A stretch of DNA of 64,000 nt from Planctomycetota bacterium (GTDB lineage Bacteria; Planctomycetota; Planctomycetia; Planctomycetales; Planctomycetaceae). The first letter of the stretch is position 1; each line of letters starts with the position of its first letter. Positions 41,998 to 50,828 of this stretch are shown piece after piece. Where the stretch lies: contig JAQBVJ010000012.1 of the NCBI GenBank assembly GCA_027623235.1, forward strand, positions 1 to 64,000, written 5' to 3'. The position numbers and the translations under genes are program-made. A model generated the notes under the pieces. That model was not told where the DNA came from and did not search any database. It was given only the letters and a program-made list of their open reading frames with translations.

Positions 41998-43653
41998 TCA
42001 TCCTGCACCCTTGCAGAGGCGGTTGATTCGCCGCCGGGCCTGGCTTGAGACAAGGAACGACGAGACAACACACAACACAAAGGCCAGTCCCCAGAAAATC
42101 GGGGAGCGACCAAACAGAAAATGCAGTCCACCAGCGAACGAGGCGACGCAGGAGATCCCGGCCAGTGGAATGACGGCTGTGCCGAGACTGCTTCCGCGCG
42201 CGGCCGGCTGGCTCAACGGAAGATCGGGCACGACGAACAGTAAAGCTGCGAGCGCTGCCAGCCAGCAGCCGATCCAGGCCAAGCCCGCGTGCAGCAGCGC
42301 GGACAACGGGTCTCCCCAGGCCAGTCCCATGCTGACTCCCAGTGCCAGGCACGCCGGAGTGGCGATCAGGATCTGCACGACCAGTGCCGCTCCCAGCGAC
42401 ACGCCATACGGGTTGCCGAGCGGCGCGCTGCGCAGGACCCACGAAGAACCATGCCACTCGGAGAAGCTCAGGTTCAGCACGATGACGGGAACGGCCATCG
42501 CAAGCACATAAACAGAAAGAATCGGAAAGGCGATCACGGACGCCTCGTTTGGCTGCAACGGATTTTCAAACTGTCCCGAAAGGAACCCGACGAGGACCAC
42601 CGCGACGGCCACGTTGAGCGGGTACAGGCACCGCATCCGGTGCGACGCGTTGTCGAGCATCGCTCGCGTCGTCAGCCAGAAACCGATGCGGACTTCACGC
42701 GTCATCAGCTTCCGGCCGAGCGGACTGAAGCCGAGGCTGCCGATATCAGACAGGGCCCTCTTTCGTTCGCGAGTCGACGACCGGACCGGCTGCATCGTTC
42801 GATAAAGTTGCGAGACTCGCCAGACGGTGGCTCCGCACAGCACCGCCGTGCCGATCAGCAGGCCGGCTCCGACAAGCAGCAACGTTGACGACGGCTGGTC
42901 GCACGCGGCATCGACGAAGCGGGCGAGCGCGGCCGACGGCAGCCACTCGATCCAGTCAGGCGGAAACTCCAGCCACACCTCGGTCGCGTGGCCCTGATTT
43001 CGAAACATCAACTGCCCGCCGTAAGCGGCGACAGCGAACACGGCGATCTGCGTCCAGGCAAGAATCGCCTTCCACTCCTCAATCCGTTGCGACCGGCCGA
43101 CGGCCGCCAGGACCAGCACGACGGCACAGACCGCACAGAGGCTGCCGCACACGGTGGCCGTCAGGTAAGCCGGCACGAACCACGCGCCCGCGTCGTCCAG
43201 CCCGGCACCCACGATGACCGGAAACAGGTTCAGCGCGGTAAACATCATCCCGACGTAAAACATCAGGTTGCCGAACCTCGCCGCGGTGTAGGTGCGAGGG
43301 CTGACCGGACGAGGTCCGATCACGTCGAGGTCGTGCGGATTGAAAACGACCTCGTGAAATTCCACCAGAACCGTCGTCGCCAGAATCAGCATCGAGACGG
43401 ACAGATTGACGAAGACGAAAGCGAACGCACTGACTCGCAGGTAAAGAATCAGACTGGCGATCGCGGAAATCGCCAGGCACTGACCGACAACCCAGAACAA
43501 CGGCGTGATGGCGAACGTCGTTTTTGATCCGGTCGAGGCCGCGAAGTGCTGGCTGCGCAGGTCCATCAGAATGAGGGCTCTTGTCAGCGCAGAAAACTGC
43601 CGCGGCTCAACACCGAGTCGACTCAGCAGTTTGTCGGCGAGGCCTCGCATCAT
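41998..43653 (-). CDS. ABC transporter permease
   Basis: Membrane protein of 551 residues with about 12 hydrophobic segments in two groups, about 48-250 and 340-540. It begins MMRGLADKLLSRLG, and either of the two ATG codons may be used, as both follow AGGCGGA. A cytoplasmic linker (PVRSSTRERKRALSDIGSLG) separates the halves. It matches no well-known exporter permease by motif, but the ATPase gene 40 bp upstream on the same strand fixes its role. The pair would form an exporter of unknown cargo, with this protein as the membrane pore. The two genes lie just upstream of the membrane operon. Confidence 0.8.
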   Translation of the reverse strand: MMRGLADKLLSRLGVEPRQFSALTRALILMDLRSQHFAASTGSKTTFAITPLFWVVGQCLAISAIASLILYLRVSAFAFVFVNLSVSMLILATTVLVEFHEVVFNPHDLDVIGPRPVSPRTYTAARFGNLMFYVGMMFTALNLFPVIVGAGLDDAGAWFVPAYLTATVCGSLCAVCAVVLVLAAVGRSQRIEEWKAILAWTQIAVFAVAAYGGQLMFRNQGHATEVWLEFPPDWIEWLPSAALARFVDAACDQPSSTLLLVGAGLLIGTAVLCGATVWRVSQLYRTMQPVRSSTRERKRALSDIGSLGFSPLGRKLMTREVRIGFWLTTRAMLDNASHRMRCLYPLNVAVAVVLVGFLSGQFENPLQPNEASVIAFPILSVYVLAMAVPVIVLNLSFSEWHGSSWVLRSAPLGNPYGVSLGAALVVQILIATPACLALGVSMGLAWGDPLSALLHAGLAWIGCWLAALAALLFVVPDLPLSQPAARGSSLGTAVIPLAGISCVASFAGGLHFLFGRSPIFWGLAFVLCVVSSFLVSSQARRRINRLCKGAG

Positions 43654-43693
43654 TCCGCCTGGTTTGAGTTTTCCGTTTCAGAACATTCGAGAG

Positions 43694-44494
43694 TCAGGGC
43701 AACAACGAATTGCCGGCCGGGGTTGATCCGGGATCGTCCAGAGCCGACAGAAAGGCTCCGACTTCCGGATCGTCTTCCGTGTGTTTGGTGAGGCTGCGGA
43801 AAACGGCCTCCAGGGTTCCTTCCTTTGACTGCTCAACCAGCTCGCGGGTCGGCGAGTCGGCGATGACTTTGCCGGCGTCGATCACGATGACGCGCTGACA
43901 AAGCCGCTCGACCACGTCCAGAATGTGCGAGCAGTACAGAATGGTCGTGCCTCGCCCGGCCAGGCCTTCGAGGATTCGCCGGAACGTCAGCACGGAATTC
44001 ACGTCGAGCCCGTTGAGGGGTTCGTCCAGCAGCAGCACTTTCGGGTTATGAATGAGGGCGCTGGTCAGCAGCACTTTCTGCCGCATCCCTTTGGAAAGCT
44101 GCCCGATCTGCCGGTTGGCCGCCGCGGCGATTCCAAACGCTTCGAGGAGATCGCCAATCCGCTCCCGTGCCGCAGCCCGGTTCAGGTCGTGCAGTTCGGA
44201 CACGAGAGACAGGTACTCGTTCGCCGTCAGAGTCGGGTACATCTCGGCCGACTCCGGCACGTAGCCGATGCGTCGTTTGACTTCGAGCGGCTGGTCGGCC
44301 ATGTCGAATCCGCACACGGACACTCGACCGGAATCCGGACGGAGCATGCCGGTCAGCATGCGGACGGTCGTCGACTTGCCGGCTCCGTTCGGGCCGAGGT
44401 ACCCGGTGATTTCGCCAGGCTGGATCGAAAACGAAACGGCGTCGACTGCGACGTGTTCCTCAAATCGCTTTGTCAGTTGCGAGACTTCAATCAC
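43694..44494 (-). CDS. ABC transporter ATP-binding protein
   Basis: Cytoplasmic ATPase of 266 residues, started by a GTG at 44494. All ATPase motifs are present: Walker A GPNGAGKSTT at about 36-45, the Q-loop region in GYVPESAEMYPTLTANEYLS, the ABC signature LSKGMRQKV, Walker B VLLLDEPLNGLD and the switch His in ILYCSHIL. The sequence is of the CcmA/NatA-type exporter class (MIEVSQLTKRFEEHVAVDAV). It is 40 bp upstream of the permease gene and should be cotranscribed. Cargo is unknown; the C-terminal 45 residues (QSKEGTLEAVFRSLTKHTED) are the usual CcmA-type tail. Confidence 0.93.
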   Translation of the reverse strand: MIEVSQLTKRFEEHVAVDAVSFSIQPGEITGYLGPNGAGKSTTVRMLTGMLRPDSGRVSVCGFDMADQPLEVKRRIGYVPESAEMYPTLTANEYLSLVSELHDLNRAAARERIGDLLEAFGIAAAANRQIGQLSKGMRQKVLLTSALIHNPKVLLLDEPLNGLDVNSVLTFRRILEGLAGRGTTILYCSHILDVVERLCQRVIVIDAGKVIADSPTRELVEQSKEGTLEAVFRSLTKHTEDDPEVGAFLSALDDPGSTPAGNSLLP

Positions 44495-44643
44495 GGGAAA
44501 CGGAGTTCATAAGGAGACAGTTTGAGGCAATCCGATCAGACTCAATCAGCATTCCGAGGCGACTCAGGACGATACCGCTCGCCAATTCCGCTGTATACTA
44601 TGAGGCCGTGTCGGGAAGACGTGCCTGAATAAACGGCAGGTGT

Positions 44644-44723
44644 CCGAACAACTGCAGGGTGGGCCGAGACATGTCGGGTGGACCGAACAGCTGCAGGGTG
44701 GGCCGAGCGAAGCGAGTCCCACC
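44644..44723. repeat. Direct repeat plus GTGGG...CCCAC hairpin
   Basis: The 25-base unit CCGAACAnCTGCAGGGTGGG plus CCGAG occurs at 44644-44668 and 44683-44707, differing at one base and spaced by 39 bp. The second copy runs into GGTGGG (44697-44702) with CCCACC (44718-44723), a 6-bp hairpin enclosing GAGCGAAGCGAG. It lies in the 305-bp gap before the zinc-ribbon gene, which shows no convincing promoter; a TATACT near 44592 is the only candidate. Confidence 0.55.
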
Positions 44724-44799
44724 AGTGACCGGATGAGGCACGGCTCACCCAGCGTTGAGCCAGCATTCCGCTCCTGACGAAATACCGGAGTTACAAGCG

Positions 44800-45432
44800 A
44801 TGCCGATCAAAGCCGAATGTGGAAGCTGCGGCAAGGTGCTCAACGCAAAAGACGACGCGGCTGGACGTCGCATCAAGTGCCCGGACTGTGGCAAGCCGAT
44901 CAGCGTGCCTGGTGGAGCTCGAAAGAAGGCAGCCCGCAAGAAAGCGGCACGCCGACGCCCCGAGGAAGAGGGCGAACCGGATCTCTCAAACCTCGATTTC
45001 GGACGGCTCGCTGCGCTGGAACGTCGCGGCGAGTCGCTTGGCCGAGGCACGGTTGAAGAGTGCATCGAATGTGGAGAACCCGTCGGAGAATTGAGCGACG
45101 AGTGTCCTCACTGCGGCGAGCCGATTCAGGAAACCAAGAAGCGAAAAAAACGAGCGGCCAGGCGACTGGCGGTGGCTCATCAGGAAGGCAGAGGGAAAAC
45201 GCTCATCGTCGAGGACAAACGCGATTTCGAAAAAGACCCGTCAAAGGCACCGATGATCGTCGCCGTCGTGATTGGCGTGATCGCCCTGGGAGTCGGCGGG
45301 TACTTCGGCTACGAGTACTACCAGGATTCGAACCCCACTCCGACTGCAGCCCCCTCCGACAATTCGACAACTCCGACAACGACTCCTGGTGCGGGAGGGG
45401 CCGGAGGCCCGACTACTCCCGGCTCGCCGTAG
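44800..45432 (+). CDS. Zinc-ribbon protein with C-terminal membrane helix, hypothetical
   Basis: Protein of 210 residues from the ATG at 44800; the frame opens earlier with TTG at 44755. Zinc ribbon 1 is at about residues 7-30 (CGSCGKVLNAKDDAAGRRIK, then CPDC), with the typical planctomycete start MPIKAECGSCGKV. A Lys/Arg/Ala-rich linker follows, then ribbon 2 at about 88-106 (CIECGEPVG, CPHCGEPI). A membrane helix at about 150-170 (IVAVVIGVIALGVGGYFGYE) is followed by a Thr/Pro/Gly-rich tail. The ribbons should be cytoplasmic, with the tail outside. The function of this widespread planctomycete type is not known. It stands alone, 200 bp before the GT2 gene. Confidence 0.8.
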   Translation: MPIKAECGSCGKVLNAKDDAAGRRIKCPDCGKPISVPGGARKKAARKKAARRRPEEEGEPDLSNLDFGRLAALERRGESLGRGTVEECIECGEPVGELSDECPHCGEPIQETKKRKKRAARRLAVAHQEGRGKTLIVEDKRDFEKDPSKAPMIVAVVIGVIALGVGGYFGYEYYQDSNPTPTAAPSDNSTTPTTTPGAGGAGGPTTPGSP

Positions 45433-45636
45433 GTTGTGTCTCAGGTTATTCGGCCCAGCCGGCACAACCCGATCGACACAGGATGTTGCCGTAACCGCTC
45501 ACAAAGGCAGAGGCTGACTCCCTGGCTGGTCGATATTGTGGGAGCCAAAACTGGCGACTTCAGTCCGACCGGTCCCGGCTTTACACTGCCACCGCACGGC
45601 TTCTCCCAGATTGTCTGAAAGCCGGACCCTGCTTCG

Positions 45637-46515
45637 ATGGACGCTGCCGTGACACAGCCTGACGACAAGACGCAGGAACCCGCACCGCATTCGCGCGAGT
45701 GGTACGAGTCGCTCAGCAGGATCCTCGGCAAAGCCGCATGCCGGCAACTGGGTCTGTACGAGATTCCGGCTGACATTCTTCTGTCCGTCGTCATCCCGGT
45801 TTACAACGAGCGGGACACGCTGCTTGACCTGATCGATAAAGTTCGCGCCGTGCCGATTCGCAAAGAGATCATCCTGATCGACGACTGCAGCAAAGACGGC
45901 ACGCGTGACGTGCTCAAGAAGCTCGAAGATGACGAGCGTGAACGGGAGCGGGTCAGCACCGAAAGCCTCGACCGGATCCCCAACCGGATCACAGTGATCT
46001 ACCACGAGAAAAACACCGGCAAGGGCGGAGCTGTGCAGACCGGCTTCGCCGCCGTGCGAGGAGACATCGTCCTCATCCAGGATGCCGACCTGGAGTACAA
46101 CCCGTCCGAGTACCCACGGCTGCTGCACCCGATTGTCGAGAACAAAGCCGACGTCGTTTACGGCAGCCGCTTCCTGGGCGATCAGCCTCACCGCGTGCTT
46201 TACTACTGGCACTACCTGGGCAACCGCTTCCTGACGACTCTTTCCAACTGCTTTACGAATCTCAACCTGACCGACATGGAGACCTGCTACAAAGTCTTCC
46301 GCCGTGAGGTCATCGACGAGATCGCTCCGAAGCTGAAGCAGAAGCGGTTCGGCATCGAGCCGGAAATCACCGGCCGCATCGCCCGTCGGAATTACCGGGT
46401 CTACGAAATGTCCGTCAGCTACGACGGTCGCACCTACGAGCAGGGCAAAAAGATCGGCTGGCGAGACGGCATCACCGCGCTGTGGTGCATCATCCGCTAC
46501 GGCATCGCCGATTGA
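45637..46515 (+). CDS. Family 2 glycosyltransferase, dolichyl-phosphate glucose synthase-like
   Basis: Enzyme of 292 residues with a GT-A fold. Key parts are the nucleotide-sugar strand [18 protein letters not shown] at about 50-67, [11 protein letters not shown], the [20 protein letters not shown] segment, the metal-binding DAD in [14 protein letters not shown], and GSRFLGDQ and [13 protein letters not shown], which mark the polyprenyl-phosphate glycosyltransferase group. Loop [13 protein letters not shown] is also typical. It would transfer a sugar from a nucleotide donor to a polyprenyl phosphate on the cytoplasmic face of the membrane. No membrane helices are seen at the C-terminus. The start follows a weak ribosome site. 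It lies alone, with a tandem repeat just after its stop. Confidence 0.9.
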   Translation: MDAAVTQPDDKTQEPAPHSREWYESLSRILGKAACRQLGLYEIPADILLSVVIPVYNERDTLLDLIDKVRAVPIRKEIILIDDCSKDGTRDVLKKLEDDERERERVSTESLDRIPNRITVIYHEKNTGKGGAVQTGFAAVRGDIVLIQDADLEYNPSEYPRLLHPIVENKADVVYGSRFLGDQPHRVLYYWHYLGNRFLTTLSNCFTNLNLTDMETCYKVFRREVIDEIAPKLKQKRFGIEPEITGRIARRNYRVYEMSVSYDGRTYEQGKKIGWRDGITALWCIIRYGIAD

Positions 46516-46539
46516 GCGTCACGGGAGTTCCGGTTTTCC

Positions 46540-46590
46540 CGTCGCGCAGGCTGCCTCGTCGCGCAGGCTGCCTCGGAACGCAGGCTGCCT
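46540..46590. repeat. Tandem repeat, three copies of 17 bp
   Basis: Three direct copies of a 17-base unit: CGTCGCGCAGGCTGCCT at 46540-46556 and 46557-46573, then CGGAACGCAGGCTGCCT at 46574-46590. They share CGCAGGCTGCCT exactly. The array starts 24 bp after the glycosyltransferase stop, in the gap to the convergent hypothetical gene. Confidence 0.85.
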
Positions 46591-46705
46591 CGGAACGTCC
46601 CGGTTCAAGACGGGCCTCGCTTCCCAGAGAAACGGGAAGCTGTTCGGGACAAATCCTGAGAATGCAAATCGACGAAGTGACTACAGCGAGCGACGATCCG
46701 CTGCC

Positions 46706-47644
46706 TCAAGCGACATCCCGGTGTTCCTGAGGTGAGCTGCCATCAGAATTCGCTTTCGTGAGCGTGTTCTGAATTGCCATGGCTTTGGCAATGGTCTGTT
46801 CCGCGTTGTTCGGTTCGGCCGGGTCGCTGATCTTCATGAATCGGGCAATGTAAAAACGGTCCTGGCTGGCGCGGTTTCGCAGCCAGTGATAGGCCATCTG
46901 CTGGTCGCTGTCGGGATAATTCTCAACCCGGCTGACAGCAGTGCGAAGTCCGGACTGGGCCTCTGCCGTCAGGTTGACCGCTTCCAGAAACTGTTCGGGA
47001 GTGCCCGCGTCGAGCGACATGTCCAGCGCGGCCAGGGATTCGGCGAGCGCGTCAAAGCAGTCGGCGATGAGGTCAAAGTCGCCGGCCTTTTTCCAGATAT
47101 CGTCGCGCGGCTGATTCATCCACAGGAAGCAGTTCGGAATCTGTTTGGCTCGCTGGATAATCTCGTGGTCGGCCGGTCGGATTTCTTCGTGAAAGTCGGC
47201 GCCGTCCCGAAGACGCTCTTCCCGTTCCAGAGCCCACAAAGTTCCCTCGGCCTTCAAACGGCAGCGTTCAACCATCACCGACAGATCGTCGTCGGTCACG
47301 TCCGAGTACCTGGGTTTGGGATTCTCGCAGGTGTGAGTGCTGAGCTGCGGTCGACGAACCGTCGAGTTCCCGGGCACAGCAAGGCGAGGCAGATTCGGTT
47401 CGTCCGTCGCCGTGGATTTCGTCGTCGTGGATTTCGGGGCCGGTTGCGAACCCACATCCTGCAAACCCACTTCCGGAGCCGTCCGCTCAAACAGGTGGCC
47501 GGCAATGACGTGCACGGCCGCGGCCAGGCGAGGCCTGTCGGCCGTCAATTCGGAGACTTCCTCGACAAGCGTCGAAATCGCTTCGAGCAGTTTCCGATCC
47601 GCAACACTTGAGTTTAAGCCCGAAGCACAGGTTCTTTCCGCCAT
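46706..47644 (-). CDS. Hypothetical protein
   Basis: Protein of 312 residues that I do not recognise. The first third (about 1-110) is Ser/Thr/Pro-rich with little structure; the rest is helical and charged (DDLSVMVERCRLKAEGTLWA, EIRPADHEIIQRAKQIPNCF, WLRNRASQDRFYIARFMKIS). No signal peptide, membrane helix or metal motif is visible. The start follows AAGGATCTCAC, a fair ribosome site. It is followed on the same strand by nothing for 190 bp and preceded by the histidine kinase gene, 76 bp upstream, so a shared transcript is possible and a regulatory link is a guess. Planctomycetes carry many proteins of this general type. Confidence 0.65.
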   Translation of the reverse strand: MAERTCASGLNSSVADRKLLEAISTLVEEVSELTADRPRLAAAVHVIAGHLFERTAPEVGLQDVGSQPAPKSTTTKSTATDEPNLPRLAVPGNSTVRRPQLSTHTCENPKPRYSDVTDDDLSVMVERCRLKAEGTLWALEREERLRDGADFHEEIRPADHEIIQRAKQIPNCFLWMNQPRDDIWKKAGDFDLIADCFDALAESLAALDMSLDAGTPEQFLEAVNLTAEAQSGLRTAVSRVENYPDSDQQMAYHWLRNRASQDRFYIARFMKISDPAEPNNAEQTIAKAMAIQNTLTKANSDGSSPQEHRDVA

Positions 47645-47720
47645 GTGAGATCCTTCTCATCGGCTTCCCGCCCGACCGTTCGCCGGACGAAGACTGCCCA
47701 TTCCGTGGCAACTTCTGAGG

Positions 47721-49763
47721 TCAGGTCGCCCTGACCTCTGTGACTGATTCTTCTCCATCAGGCGAGGATGAACCACCGCCGCCGGACGCGTCCTGCGCTT
47801 TGGCAACGGATTCAGACTTCGTCTCGCCGTCCGGTTGATCCTGAGTCGCATCTCCTGCCGTCTCGTCCACGGGTGAATCCGCGGATTGTGCCTCAGAACC
47901 GGTTGTTTGAGGAAGATCAACTGTGCGAAACCGGTTGACTCCCACCAGCCGGGCTGTCGCGGTCTCATCGACAGCCACAATTTTGTCCATAACAAACGGG
48001 ACAACCACCGTAAATGTGCTGCCTTTGCCGAATTCGCTCTCAAGCGAAACCTCGCCGTCCAGCAGCAGACTGAGCTCTTTCACGATCGAAAGTCCGAGCC
48101 CCGTGCCTTCGTATTTGCGGGTGAGGGCGTCTTCCTGGCCGGGGACTCCCTTGCCCTGGCGGAATTTTTCGAAGATGCGTTCCTGCTCGTCGAGCGGAAT
48201 TCCGATGCCGTTGTCTTCGACGATCAAGGCGACGTTTTTCTCATCCCGCTTTTCCGCGGACACGCGAACGCGACCGCCCTCGGGTGTGAACTTGATCGCG
48301 TTGGACAGAAGGTTGTTGAGGATCTGCTGCAGCTTGCCGGGGTCCTGAAAGAGCTTCGGCAGATTCGGCTCGACGGACGACGACAGCGCGATGTTCCGCC
48401 GCTCGGCGATGGGCGTCATCGTGGCGGCGTGTCGTTCGATCAGATCTTCGACGGTGAATTCCGCCGGGTGAATGTCCATCTTGCCGCTCTCGATCTTGGC
48501 CAGATCGAGGACGTCATTAATCAGTGCCATGAGGCTCTTGCCACTGGTCGCGATGTTGGACGCGTAGCGTTTCTGACGTTCGTCCAGATTGTCGGCCGCG
48601 CAGAGCACATCGCTGAACCCGAGAATGCTGTTGAGCGGCGTGCGGAGTTCGTGGCTCATCGTCGCCAGAAACTCGTTCTTCATATTGTTGGTTTCGTAAA
48701 GCTTCAGGTTGACCTGAGCCAGCTCATCGACCTTTCCATCGAGGTCCGCGTTGACCTCGCGCAGTTCATCCTGAACGGTGACCAGGTGACGCAGCATCCG
48801 GTTAAACGCGTGGCTGAGTTCTTCAAACTCGTCGCCGGTCCGGATGTCGGCCCGCATGTCGAGATTGCCGTGAGCAATCGCGTCCGACACTTTTTTGAGA
48901 TGCAGCACCGGCTTTGTAATGACGTACCGCACGACGAGGTAAATCGCGACGATCGCCAAAACGACTTTGATGAACTCCGACGTGATGACAAACGCGTTTG
49001 CCTGATGCCGCGCGGATTCGATCGTCTCCAGCGGAAGAGAAACTTTCGCCATCCCCAGCAGGTCGCCTTCTTGCTGAGCGACAGGCCCGTTTTCCGTTTG
49101 CCGCTGTCGATGATGATGGCAGACCAGGCACGACTTTTTCGCCCGGATGGCTGAATAGAAATGGTACTTGCCGGTCGCGTCTTCCCCGCCTTTCGGGTCA
49201 GGCGGTTCCTCGACGATGTAGACAAACTCGTCGCCGCCCTCTCGCACCGCACTCAGAGCTGCGTAGTCCATGTCGCCGCTGGGTCGGTTGAAGGCTCCGG
49301 CGTTTGACGTCTGCACCATGTCGAACTTGAAATCACGCAGGTGCTCGGGCTGCAGCTCCGCCGCGATCTTTTCGATGCTCTTTGTGAAGTTCACAAAGAA
49401 TCTGAAGAAGCTGTCATCGGCGCTGCCAGCGGCAGGTGCCTCCAGAGGCGGTATATCCGGCGATTCTTCGGGAACAGGGCCTGTCTCGGACGGAACAACG
49501 TCTGGTTCACCGACGTTCGCGGCCGCTCGATCAAATCGCAACTGAGTCTTGGCGGGCCAGTCCTGGTGTCGCTGCATAATCATCGGCGCGATGAGCAACC
49601 GAGCCGTCGTCCGGTAATGATTTTCAATCAGCGACGAGGTCTGCCACCAGTAAAGCGCAAGCGTGAGCACGGCAAGAAGACTCAACCCGAACCCGAACAG
49701 GACGAGGCACTTCACCTCGAAGTTTGTTTCACCCAGAAGTCGCTTGAAGGTGCGGTAGCTCAT
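47721..49763 (-). CDS. Sensor histidine kinase with DUF3365-type heme-motif sensor
   Basis: Membrane kinase of 680 residues from the ATG at 49763; the frame opens at 49790. Helix 1 lies at about 18-40 (CLVLFGFGLSLLAVLTLALY) and helix 2 at about 264-285 (FIKVVLAIVAIYLVVRYVIT). The domain between them resembles DUF3365/Tll0287-type sensors and contains a c-type heme motif, CLVCH, at about 212-216. A HAMP linker follows, then HisKA with phospho-His at about 371 (ATMSHELRTPLNSILGFS), and the ATPase domain with NLLSNAIKFTPEGG, VEDNGIGIP, EGTGLGLSIVKEL and GKGSTFTV. The last 75 residues form an acidic Ser/Gly-rich tail. It likely senses redox state or a small ligand. No adjacent regulator is seen. 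Confidence 0.92.
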   Translation of the reverse strand: MSYRTFKRLLGETNFEVKCLVLFGFGLSLLAVLTLALYWWQTSSLIENHYRTTARLLIAPMIMQRHQDWPAKTQLRFDRAAANVGEPDVVPSETGPVPEESPDIPPLEAPAAGSADDSFFRFFVNFTKSIEKIAAELQPEHLRDFKFDMVQTSNAGAFNRPSGDMDYAALSAVREGGDEFVYIVEEPPDPKGGEDATGKYHFYSAIRAKKSCLVCHHHRQRQTENGPVAQQEGDLLGMAKVSLPLETIESARHQANAFVITSEFIKVVLAIVAIYLVVRYVITKPVLHLKKVSDAIAHGNLDMRADIRTGDEFEELSHAFNRMLRHLVTVQDELREVNADLDGKVDELAQVNLKLYETNNMKNEFLATMSHELRTPLNSILGFSDVLCAADNLDERQKRYASNIATSGKSLMALINDVLDLAKIESGKMDIHPAEFTVEDLIERHAATMTPIAERRNIALSSSVEPNLPKLFQDPGKLQQILNNLLSNAIKFTPEGGRVRVSAEKRDEKNVALIVEDNGIGIPLDEQERIFEKFRQGKGVPGQEDALTRKYEGTGLGLSIVKELSLLLDGEVSLESEFGKGSTFTVVVPFVMDKIVAVDETATARLVGVNRFRTVDLPQTTGSEAQSADSPVDETAGDATQDQPDGETKSESVAKAQDASGGGGSSSPDGEESVTEVRAT

Positions 49764-49866
49764 CCGACAGTCCTGCAGATCGAGTGGCAACTGAACAAAT
49801 CATGATAGCAGTTTGCCGCACAGCCCCGACAGGTGCATCAGATTTGCACGTGGCATCACTTCCGAA

Positions 49867-50640
49867 TCACTCCTGGTCTATTACTTTTGCGGTCTGCTCA
49901 GCGGTGGTGATTCCCGGCGGAAGTTCGAGGATTCGAATATTTCGAAAGTGAATCTCCGATCCCTCGGATTCCAGGCAGAGGTAACCCTTCCTCATTGAGG
50001 AGTCGCGAATCGAGTTCACGAACTTTCCGTTGATCGACAGTTTCACCGTGCCGTCGACGCAAACGACGTCGTAAACGTTCCATTCGCCTTTGCCTTTGCA
50101 GCGAAGTTCGAGCGATTTGCTGCGGCTGCCTCGCGGATTATCCGGAGTCGCCGTCAGGCCGTTGGCTCCAAACAGTTCTCCCGAGATGTAGCCGATGTCA
50201 TTCGGCTCGCCATTTTTCAATCGGTGCTGGTTGATCCAGTCCAGTTCGAGCATCTGGACCTCCATGCCCTTTGGAAGGCGTCGACCCTCGGGGACGGAGC
50301 CTTCGCTCCACACGAACACGCCCGAGTTTCCTCCGGCCTTCATGTGACGCCACTCAATGTGCAGCAGAAAATTCTCGTACTGCTTTTCGGATCGCATGAC
50401 GCCGATCGGCAGCCCCGAACAGACCAGCAGACCGTCCTTCACGCTCCACGTCTCTGGTGAGGTGTTGACGTCTTTCCAGCCAGTCAGGTCCTTCCCGTTG
50501 AACAGCTCAACGAATTTCGACACCGGCAGAGCCGTGCGGGGCGAATCAGGATCTGCCGCTTTGGAATCAGCGATCGGGACGACAGCCAGACTGAGCAACA
50601 GTCCCCAGGCGAGTGCGCGTGACGTCGATGTAGTGGTCAT
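49867..50640 (-). CDS. Secreted DUF1080 (3-keto-disaccharide hydrolase-like) protein
   Basis: Exported protein of 257 residues with a signal peptide at about 1-28 ([20 protein letters not shown]). The DUF1080 fold follows: [18 protein letters not shown] near the start, [40 protein letters not shown], a long loop, then [20 protein letters not shown] and the closing strand [20 protein letters not shown]. All main signatures are present. Such domains are concanavalin-like and many are linked to hydrolysis of 3-keto-glycosides or to binding of glycans outside the cell. The gene is alone, between a histidine kinase and an MFS transporter. The partial gene at 2-433 belongs to the same family. Confidence 0.9.
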   Translation of the reverse strand: MTTTSTSRALAWGLLLSLAVVPIADSKAADPDSPRTALPVSKFVELFNGKDLTGWKDVNTSPETWSVKDGLLVCSGLPIGVMRSEKQYENFLLHIEWRHMKAGGNSGVFVWSEGSVPEGRRLPKGMEVQMLELDWINQHRLKNGEPNDIGYISGELFGANGLTATPDNPRGSRSKSLELRCKGKGEWNVYDVVCVDGTVKLSINGKFVNSIRDSSMRKGYLCLESEGSEIHFRNIRILELPPGITTAEQTAKVIDQE

Positions 50641-50828
50641 GAGGTAAATCTCCGGTCATGGACGATTGAGCTGCCGTTCCAGTCGACGGCGGCTCCCCGA
50701 CAGCCGCCGCCGCACGTGCGTGTGCCGACCCGATAGAGAAGTCCATCCGCAGAGTGATCAGACTCCGGGATGAGCTCGGACACCGCCATCGAAAAACTCT
50801 GAGCTGTTGTCAGACATGGGAACCTGCC

